Source of the DNA: Apostichopus parvimensis
Lineage: Eukaryota; Echinodermata; Holothuroidea; Aspidochirotida; Stichopodidae
DNA: 20,181 nt
Assembly: GCA_000934455.1 (NCBI GenBank)
Contig: KN888573.1
Location: 5,074-25,254 of the forward strand
Direction: 5' to 3'
The notes under the pieces are model-generated. The model was not told the origin of the DNA, searched no databases, and worked only from the letters and a program-made list of their open reading frames with translations. Position numbers and translations under genes: made by a program. Of the stretch, positions 11,252 to 19,283 are shown piece by piece. The stretch's first letter is position 1. Every line of letters begins with the position of its first letter.

Positions 11252-11259
11252 GTCTACGG

Positions 11260-14200
11260 GATAGCTAGATTCTTATGAACAGTTCCCCCAAACAAATCAA
11301 GAAAACCAATATTCCATGTGACAGATCTTTTATCACAGAGTTAATGTAATGTTTCTTCACATAGTCTGACGACTCGATCAAATCTAAATATGACGTCACC
11401 TAGCCGCAAGGCTTCAAAAAAAAAAAAATTCTTTAAACTTATTCCCATGTTTATTTTCTGTAACTGGAGATGGATTTTGAAAATGTTGAACTAAAAATAT
11501 TCTTCGCACAATCATTACATGACCTGTGTCTCTCTGTTTCATAACCTTCTACCTTGAAAGTAAGAACATAGAGAAAGTTAAAATGTTTCAGAATCCAAGT
11601 GGCACTAGAGTATGATATCAGAGATATATAATCTGAAGGTGATGGTTGGCTTTATTCCACCTTTATGATCATCTTTCAGACATTTGCACGCCACAAACAT
11701 GTATTGTTATTACTGCATATATGTATATGATGTGTCTTATAAAGAAAATTCTGTAGAGACTGATCGAGTGTTTAACATGATAATTTAAGTTAAATTTTCT
11801 TCTTGCTGGGTGAAAAGTTACCTTTCACTTCATAACATGATCTCTGCTCATATGCCTGTTTTCAGTAGCTTAAATTTGCATAGATCTACCATCTTTGCTA
11901 CTCTTTGATTGAAAATTGCATCAAAGTGGAATATCTAGGTGAGCAAAGTTTGAAATACTGTCGCTATCTTCTGAGTGAAAATGAAGTCATGTAAATTTGC
12001 TATTGTGATATCCTGCCGGGAGTGTGACTCACATCATTCATACAGTACAAGTCTAGCATTCGTGTGCAAACACTGTCCTGTGGTTACATTTTGTTTGTTT
12101 GTTCACGTTATATATCATGGTCTGTTGTAAACCTACCTTTTGCCTCTGAACTACGCTTTACTACTGCATCCAACACCCCTACAGACTAGACTGCTAATGC
12201 TGTACTGTATAAGAATGAATAAATTACTCAGATGTGTAAAAGAAAAAGAGAAATGGGGAGGGGAGGGGAAAAAAAACATGCCTCTTCATATCATAGTGAG
12301 TCATCGCCTAGTGTTTCTGTCTCTGAGCATTGCTTTCCTGGCTTTATAAGTTATGTTTGTGACATGTGTAGCTGCCAGAGTAAAACAGCTGACATCTTTT
12401 ATTCAGGCCTCACCCATTCAAAACATTTTTGACTTTCAATTAACAAAAGAATCTAACAAAAGAATTTGAAACACTGCCGTGTCATAATTGCGATAAAAGA
12501 CTCAACATTGGGATATTATTTCCATCTGTAGTATTCTGTACCTTATTGTGATTTCAGAAGAAAACAGGTAAGATGGGGTGATAATTGTCTAGAAATGGGA
12601 GTTGTTTCGTACAGTATGGGTGACTGTTTCTCTAAATTCATGTATACTGTGTCTCTTCATATGTGTTCATATGCTCAGGAGCATATAGGAAAGTCTGTAG
12701 CTTACTATGAAAGGTCAATAGATTCAGTTAGTTGCGGTATGCATTCATACTGCATTCGATCGAATGACTATCATTACAATTTATGGCATTTGGTACAAAA
12801 TCCTGTCAAGGATTAGAATATCAAGTGTAATGAGTGTTTTATACATAATTTATAAGAACCCTTCATGTCTGAAGTTTAGTATAGGACATTCCGTCCTTAT
12901 TTGCATTGTAGGCAATATGTATTTGTTGTACATACTGTACTGTATGTATGTAAAATGTAAAAAGAATGGGGACTCTCCAGCATTTCTACGGATGGTACTG
13001 TCATAGCAGTCCTCTAATACTCATCATATACAGTATGTACCGTCCACAGATCTCTGAATCAAAGTACCTAGATCGCAAGAGAGCTGCGGTCAAAATGCGA
13101 ATGAGCACGAGAAGTTTGTTGTCCTATATAATTATGGTGTATTATTTATTATTTCTTGCTGTTGCTGTTGTTGACTAGTTCAAAGTACAGTTTGGCTGAA
13201 TGAAAATGCAATTTAGAAAACAATAGTTAAATTGCTTTATACAATCAGTTTGACTTTAAAAACTTTGAAAATATGTGTCCTAAAGATCTCTTCTTCGGTA
13301 GTTCCGAACGAATAAATCACTAGTGATCAACGCAAGGTACCGTTATGATCTGCAGCTTATCAAGTTTCGCAAATCTAGAAAGATTGATAATGATAGAGCG
13401 CCCTCTGTTAATTTTGGGCGAGGCTGGAGATCTCCATTTTCACCTCCCCTTCAAATTGAAATCCCTGCATGCTACACATGTTAAATCATCATGATTTTTT
13501 AATGCCATGCAGCTGAGGATACAGAGAGGGGTCATTTATAGATTCCGATATTTGGATTAAATTACGGGAATATCATTACAACCATTTATAGATATGAATA
13601 ACACAACTCAGCCTCAATTTCACCCCTAAATCAGCGAGTCATGAGCGTCAGTTAATTAATTACTGTCTCTCTATATCCACAAAATTGTTTTCCGTGCTGT
13701 TATGTATTTTATACCACCTACAATATTTTTCACTCGGGCTGTAGTACTTTGCACCATCCCTAAAGGTTAGAAAACAGTTCAACCAATCTCGCAAACATGA
13801 TGTACATGTTTGGATAATGGATTTTACGGGGGGAAAAACTGCATCTGAAGGTTTTCCAATTACCGGATGTCCTATAACTATTGAATTTCCAACAGGTAAT
13901 GTTTGCCTTGGTGATTCTCCAATTAGTGTTTATCAAGCTGCTGCAAAAATTCATTTAGAGTTGGATGGCCCTGCATGACCTTGAACGTAGTACACTTTCT
14001 CTAATTGGTCTTTTCTTTTTTCAAATTTCTTTGGACAATCATTTCAAAAACAGTTGTTTTGAGTCGATTTTAATAATCATTTTGAGATTTGTTATATGGG
14101 CAATTCCATGATGGAGGGGACATGGCCTAAAAATAAGAAGTGTCAGTTTTCAACCTGCAATCAGTCTAATGTTGTAGTATACATATCTAAGTTTGTGGAA

Positions 14201-14450
14201 TAGGTAAGCAATTTTTCTCGAACACTCAAATTTTGAATACATGGCTCAGATAATCAAGGAGGATGAGAACTCAAAATAATCCTGAAAATGCATCATACAT
14301 TCCATTCCATCCTATATAATACTTATCAGATAGTATTTAGTAGTTTTATTATGGGTTATGATAGATACACCTGTTGACTGTGTTATGACAGAAAAACATT
14401 TCAATATTTCTTCATGTCAACTTAAGAACAGAAATTGTTCAGGCCTCAAT
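11260..14450 (+). other. PACS intron, no confirmed gene
   Basis: AT-rich non-coding sequence with many TACTGTA/TACAGTA sites between 12041 and 13035. Overlapping short frames at 12140-13178 share no known motif. A possible 10-bp micro-exon at 12558-12567 and a small protein-like frame at 13817-13978 are discussed under findings; neither is supported well enough to call. Confidence 0.5.
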
Positions 14451-14457
14451 TACTGAT

Positions 14458-14674
14458 GTAACGTGAGTAACCGAAAAAACAACTTTTTCTCTATGTGACA
14501 TTTCTTTAACAAGTGGAAATCTGATAACCATAATTTTGTTAGTACTCATAGTCCCAAGGGTGGAAACAAGATCACTAATGAGGAGAGACCCATCATGTGT
14601 GAGTGATAGATCACTGAAATCTGTAACGTGAGTAACCGTGTAACGCGAGTAACCAATGTGTAACGTGAGTAACC
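14458..14674 (+). repeat. GTAACGTGAGTAACC motif, four copies
   Basis: The 15-mer occurs at 14458, 14623, 14640 (GTAACGCGAGTAACC) and 14660, all in the same orientation, with spacings of 165, 17 and 20 bp. A weaker relative, GCAACGTGATTAAAA, occurs near 15837. The copies sit directly upstream of the broken gene at 14803. They could be subterminal repeats of a DNA transposon, or remnants of a coding repeat read Val-Thr-Arg-Val-Thr in which CGA decayed to TGA. The three clustered copies fall in three different frames, which weakens the coding reading. Confidence 0.8.
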
Positions 14675-14802
14675 GAGCTAACACACTGAAACAATGCAGG
14701 AAATACCTATTATTGTCTTGTAAATAATTGCTCAATAAAAGAGGGCAGTATGGGTTAGGGCTAGGGTTAGTATGACACCTGGAGAGTACTCTCCCATCAC
14801 CC

Positions 14803-15580
14803 ATGAAGAAGATTCAGCAAGAAGCTAGGAGGGTGGCCACTAGACAACGAGTTGCATCCTACCGGGAGAAGAGGAAGACGAAGGAGGCCATGAAGAAGTT
14901 GCCTTTCAGCAGTGCACGAGCATACGCAAAAGCAACAGCAAGAGTACGCAACAGATTGCCCGAAACATCACATCGCCAGAAAGCTGTTTGTCGTCATATC
15001 TGCAGGTCTGAGCTAGGTGACGACATTCACCCATCTACTTCAACAACTGCTGCTACGCCACTAACCCGAGAGGTCTCAGCGATGAAACTGTTGAAGTTAT
15101 CCAGCAGTTTTATCAGCGAGATGACATCAGTTGGCAGGCGCCAGCCAGGAAGGATGTAGTCAACATCTGGCCAAAAGAAGGGGGCTAAATAAAGAAGCAA
15201 ATGAGACATTTGACGTCATCCATAATGGAACGTTTGCCTTATTCCAGGAGGACTACCCCAGCATCAAGTTCGGCAAGGGCAAATTTGCTGAATTGCGTCC
15301 AAAACGTGTCCTGTTAAGCAAAAAGCTACCACATAACGTATGCATGTGCAGATATCATGAGAACTTAATGTATGCTGTAAATAGTTTACACGATGCTTCT
15401 CCAGAATTTCCTGCATACTCCCATGACCTACCCGCCAAGCTTCTCTGCCAAAATCCAACAAGGGAATGTTGGTTCAACGAGTGTGACCACTGTAAGAATG
15501 GGGCTGGGTTCATGAAGAACTTCAACATCGACCAGGGAGCTGCGACATGGTATGTGTGGAAGAGTGGAGAAGTTTTATAA
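14803..15580 (+). pseudogene. Frameshifted copy of a multicopy invertebrate protein, function unknown
   Basis: Three adjacent reading frames hold successive parts of one protein. Frame 1 (14803 to about 15040) has a basic N-terminal part, RVASYREKRKTKEAMKK, then SSARAYAKATARVRNRLP. Frame 3 (about 15060-15185) carries QQFYQRDDISWQAPARKD and stops at 15186. Frame 2 (about 15190-15580) has FAELRPKRVLL (from 15284), PHNVCMCRYHENL, then a Cys-rich stretch with ECWFNECDHCKNG, ending WYVWKSGEVL. The C-x-C-x3-H and later Cys-x2-Cys spacing looks like a zinc-binding cluster. I recognise this layout from uncharacterised, high-copy proteins predicted in cnidarians, molluscs and lancelets; the link is from memory. 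At least two frameshifts make it non-functional. High copy number suggests a mobile-element passenger or transposase-like origin, but I see no catalytic triad. It lies in sense orientation inside the presumed PACS intron. Confidence 0.82.
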
Positions 15581-15689
15581 ACGTCAAAGGAATATGTGTA
15601 AAAGAAATCGGACACTGTTAAATAATTTCTCGTAAGTCTGATTATCGCAATTTTAAGCAATCGACTGATTATATCACAAGGATCTGTTA

Positions 15690-15789
15690 GGTTAATTGAG
15701 AATGTGTAAAAGTAAGTTGGCCTGATGTTTCGATCCTAGCAGGATCTTCTTCAGAGGCTAAAAAAAAAAAAAAATGGGTTAATTGAGAA
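15690..15789 (+). mobile_element. Very short retro-inserted fragment with poly(A) tail
   Basis: An exact 13-bp direct repeat, GGTTAATTGAGAA, occurs at 15690-15702 and 15777-15789. Between them lie 74 bp ending in fifteen As (15760-15774) plus TG. That arrangement is the signature of target-primed reverse transcription, as used by LINEs and the SINEs they mobilise. The body contains TTGGCCTGATGTTTCG followed by a 5-bp stem hairpin (GATCC/GGATC) and CTTCTTCAGAGGCT, a sequence I recall as common in invertebrate repeats. It is presumably the 5'-truncated 3' end of a longer element; no coding part is present. Confidence 0.85.
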
Positions 15790-16710
15790 GTAGACTGACA
15801 GTATCTTGTTTGAACATTGTTTGGTAGGGTAACTGGTGCAACGTGATTAAAATTCAGTTTTAATATATATATATAATAGTGAAATAACTTTCAACATGGT
15901 AGTGTGTATTGCTTTATTAGTTTTAAGCTTTATCGTACAAGTATACAAACAACATAAAAACCGGACTAGGAAATAGTTTTAGTTTTCTTCCAAATAGTGT
16001 GAAGTCAAAAGTCTCTAACTTTTCGTAAATATGCTAATGGCATGGGATAAATATACAGTATTGTGAATAGAGGTCTGGGCAACAGAGCATTATAAAACAG
16101 TTATAAATCAACCAAATTCATTCGGTCAAAGAATGGAATCTTGTCTTTTAAGTTGCAATGGTTTCAAGTGCAGTCCTGTATTTTGAGTAATTCTTGGGAG
16201 GGTTAAAGGAAAATGTCAAAATAAAATTTAAGAAAAAAACTTATGGTGGAAGTCAGAATCTGTTTTGTCATCCAATATATATAACAGTTCCTTTTGGGTT
16301 GATTTTGGTAATTTTTCAAAACGATTAGTTGCAAATATCTCATTACGAAAGCAGTTTGCTCTTTATAAAGTTGATTTCTTGTAAAATTATAAAGACGTGC
16401 TATAGAAAGTGTTGAAAATTTCATTTCATTTCTTGCATGCATGTGAGTATAACAAGTAAATGTTAGCAATTGTCAAGTAAGAAAATATTTGGAATTGACT
16501 GAAATTTGGGTTCTATTTGTTGAGAATTACTAGGAGGGCATCTTAGTTTCATCATTTATCAGTTTATTTGATTGGATATTATTCCCCAATGATTACAAAG
16601 ACAACAGATTAGCTCAGTTGAAACCTTTACCATGCATGAACACAAATATCCTCTATTCTATACGAGGGTTCAGAATAGTTTAGATAAGGGTGTGTCATTG
16701 TCACAGGCCA
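15790..16710 (+). other. Presumed PACS intron, no gene seen
   Basis: AT-rich sequence with a short TA run at about 15862-15876. An 88-codon minus-strand frame at 16203-16469 is lysine/phenylalanine-rich and carries no motif. Confidence 0.5.
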
Positions 16711-16952
16711 TCCTGCTTCCTGTAGCCCAAACATCTTGCAGACAATTAAGAGGGACTACCTCACACAGCATGTGTCCACTTCCTCAAATACTGAGGGAGC
16801 TGATATGGCACCCCATTCATATATCCTAACAATGGTGCAGGTCCTGCCTCCTGTATCTTAAGGATAATTAAGAGGGACTACCTCACACAGCATGTGTCCA
16901 CTTCCTCAAATACTGAGGGAGCTGATATGGCACCCCATTCACATATCCTAAC
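16711..16952 (+). repeat. Recent tandem duplication, two copies
   Basis: Positions 16744-16830 and 16866-16952 match over 87 bp with one difference (CATTCATAT versus CATTCACAT). The homology extends more weakly upstream through TCCTGCTTCCTGTA (16711) and TCCTGCCTCCTGTA (16842), so the ancestral unit was about 110-120 bp. Offsets of 122 and 131 in the two parts show an indel in the upstream half. Uneven conservation suggests either recent gene conversion of the 87-bp part or two separate events. Confidence 0.95.
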
Positions 16953-18169
16953 TATACCGTGCAGCCGTGGTGGTAAGAGTTGTTTGAAGTCATTGTAAAG
17001 AACTGAACCAAACCACCATGTCCCGATTTGAAAACCAAAAATACCAAATCCATGGATACCTCTAAACACTACTGTGCGTCAGCAAGTGTGAAAAAAAAAG
17101 TTGAAAGTATTTGATTCCTGGTGGAGTTTTGAACCAACTACTGAGAACCTACAGTAACGGATGTGGGCAGAGCTTCTCAGCTCTACATCATGCCTAATTT
17201 ATCCTATCATGTAGAAGGGAAAAAAGTCAGTTGTAATTTTATCTTGTACATAAATATTTGATAGGTTCACTAACATTGGCAGAAATAATTTGGCAACCAG
17301 AACCTATTAGCATTGATATCCAATCAAATAGCTGGTATAATTATAAGTCATACAGTAAACAGTAGCATGGATAGCCCTGTATGTTTGCCATATCATGACC
17401 TCTCTCCTCTATCCACCCACCCACGCACTACCCAAAAAAATATGAATGTAAATTATATGTGAATTTAATAAAGACAAAAAGTTTACTTTTTGAGACCAGT
17501 CCAGGAGTGTGAACTTTTAAAAGTTCAAGTTTGATTTTTAACAGATTCTGTTTGGTAAACCGCTCTCGCTTAAAACACATTCTCATTTGGTTATTTTCAG
17601 TAGCTGTCGATAGAACAGTTCTTATTTTCTAATCTGCCATTATTAATCTGGTAATGAAATTCTCTCTGTCGACTCATAACGTTCTCTTCATTTCCTGTAG
17701 AAATTTGATTAAACACGTAGAATGAATTGCGGTAGGTATGCTTGGCAGCATTTATTACACTGACAATTAAATTAAGAGAGTAAATTGCTGCATACCTACT
17801 GTAGCTTAGGTTCCTGCAAAGTTATTCTTATAAAGCATCAGTATAAACCGGGAAGTGTACGTGGGCCAAATTTTGCGGTATGAGGCATGCAGGGTCTTTA
17901 ACTACGGTATCATATTTCTCTCGCTTAATAACACTAATTAGGTTTCATTGGACTGTTTTTTATTCAAGTACAAAGCACTGTGTTCTCACTAGGTGTGGGA
18001 TATATATGCAAATCCACACATGTGCAAAACATTTAGAATGAAATACCAAGGTTTCTTGCAAGTCACGTTCGTCATTTTGTCAAGGGTAAAAAGTATAATC
18101 AGTTTTAAAGTTATAAAAAGACTATGACTGCATGTTAGTCAGATCTTATGAAATCTGGATCAGCGAGAG
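16953..18169 (+). other. Presumed PACS intron with one hairpin
   Basis: AT-rich non-coding sequence. Apart from the hairpin at 17727-17804 nothing gene-like was seen; acceptor-like pyrimidine runs near 17594 and 17699 are not followed by recognisable coding sequence. Confidence 0.5.
17727..17804. other. Imperfect 78-nt hairpin, pre-miRNA-sized
   Basis: GTAGGTATGC (17732-17741) pairs perfectly with GCATACCTAC (17790-17799). The base extends about five more pairs using G-U wobbles (TTGCG with TGTAG). Above a 5-base bulge on the 5' arm, AGCA (17747-17750) pairs with TGCT (17786-17789), and TTTA pairs with TAAA past a single-base bulge. That gives roughly 23 pairs and a loop of about 26 bases. 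The arms match no microRNA I know. It could instead be the remnant of a small inverted-repeat transposon. Confidence 0.55.
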
Positions 18170-18173
18170 GAGA

Positions 18174-18206
18174 TGGTGGAGGAGGAGGGGGGGGGGTTGG
18201 GGGTAG
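18174..18206 (+). repeat. G-rich tract with ten-G run
   Basis: GGTGGAGGAGGA precedes ten consecutive Gs (18187-18196), then TTGGGGG. It meets the simple G-quadruplex pattern. Confidence 0.85.
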
Positions 18207-18397
18207 TGAAAAGTAACGGCATGGAACTCTGGTCAAAACTTTTATAACTCATACAAAATTTCTTTCTGATCATCATTTGCTTATATTTATTGTGAAAAAC
18301 TTAATTTCCTTGTTCCCATCCCTTCCCTGCTGCACTTCAGGCTGTATGAATATGGAAAGAGTGTGATTGTTATTCACATCGGTTGCAAGGTATTCTT

Positions 18398-18438
18398 GGT
18401 AGAAGAGGGAGAAGTTAACAACAATCTCCCCCTCTACC
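18398..18438. repeat. Purine/pyrimidine hairpin
   Basis: GGTAGAAGAGGGAGA (18398-18412) is largely complementary to TCTCCCCCTCTACC (18425-18438): two six-base-pair blocks flank a small internal loop, with a 12-base loop on top. Its 3' arm continues into a pyrimidine tract. Confidence 0.6.
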
Positions 18439-18550
18439 ACCCCCCTCCTCTTCTCCTTCACTTCCCCACTTAAGTACCAGGCAAGAGTTATCTACCAAAA
18501 GTTATTTGTATTAAAATTCCTTTTTCCTATCCTCCCCATCCCCCCTGTCT
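18425..18550 (+). repeat. C/T-rich tracts
   Basis: Two pyrimidine-rich blocks, 18425-18470 and 18519-18550, flank an AT-rich spacer. The second resembles a long splice-acceptor tract but no recognisable exon follows. Confidence 0.75.
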
Positions 18551-18783
18551 AGATCTGCTCAAAACTATTATTGTTTTGATTTTCTAGTATGTATGTTGAT
18601 CATGTTCTGACTAATTGCAGTGGTTGCTTTGTAATCAGCTGTAATTTTAGTATGAGTCAGAATGAAACAGCACTGCGAACAGAAACTAAATATCGTATTT
18701 TTAGCACTTTGTGTATTGTCTATTTTTTTGCTTTTTGGCAAGATTTCCATTTTGATAAGGAAGAGACAACTAAGTACTACATC

Positions 18784-18823
<40 letters not shown>
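18784..18823. repeat. (TA)n microsatellite
   Basis: About twenty TA units with one interruption (TAAATA) at its left part. Open frames crossing it on both strands read Ile-Tyr repeats and are not genes. Confidence 0.97.
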
Positions 18824-18828
<5 letters not shown>

Positions 18829-18894
18829 GCCATGTTCTAGCCTAGAATATATGCCTAGGTGTACACATATATATGTTAAGTAGTATGGCAACAT

Positions 18895-19228
18895 TAATAT
18901 GTCAATTATACTAAAGGCTTGGATTAAGACTATTGTCTTATATTACAATTCACTACATAGATGATTTTCTCCTTCCCTCGCCGATATCATATGCCACCTA
19001 TGATCGGAAGCTATATTGTATATATTACATTATTATATAGGTGATTCGGAGGGTAAATGAATCAAGTTTTATGTAGAACAGTTGTTCCTAACAGGGAATT
19101 ATTTAGTTTGAAAAGTTTGCATAGCAGTTTTAAAAAGCTATGGACTTTGTCTCTTATAAGACACTATGATTCCATTGTACAAAACCTGCTATATATCTTT
19201 GCACTCGTATAACAATTTGCTCATTTTT
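18895..19228 (+). other. Presumed intron, no gene seen
   Basis: AT-rich sequence with repeated TATATTACA-like stretches; no coding signal. Confidence 0.5.
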
Positions 19229-19283
19229 GCATGGTGGGGGTGGGTGAAATTGTCCCCTCATGCCCCCTGTAGAGCCGCCACTG
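19229..19283 (-). mobile_element. Lone DNA-transposon terminus
   Basis: Read on the minus strand, 19283 downward starts CAGTGGCGGCTCTACAGG and runs into a G-rich stretch and then ACAATTTCACCCACCCCC. CAGTGGCGG-plus-G-rich termini are, from memory, typical of a widespread group of animal DNA transposons, probably hAT. No matching CAGTGGCGG end and no 8-bp target duplication were found in the window, so this is a truncated or decayed end. The 120-codon + strand frame over it (19166-19528) is not a gene. Confidence 0.5.

Noticed and set aside
14439..14804. 121-codon minus-strand frame containing repeated VTHVT
   Set aside because: The repeat comes from the GTAACGTGAGTAACC DNA motif; the frame runs antisense to the pseudogene leader and has no other recognisable content.
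15355..15660. Minus-strand frame opposite the pseudogene
   Set aside because: Shadow of the Cys-rich coding block on the + strand.
16959..17020. tRNA- or SINE-like A-box (TGGTGGTAAGAG)
   Set aside because: No properly spaced B-box or cloverleaf could be found; no poly(A) or target duplication.
18568..18894. Open frames on both strands through the TA microsatellite
   Set aside because: They read Ile-Tyr repeats produced by (TA)n.
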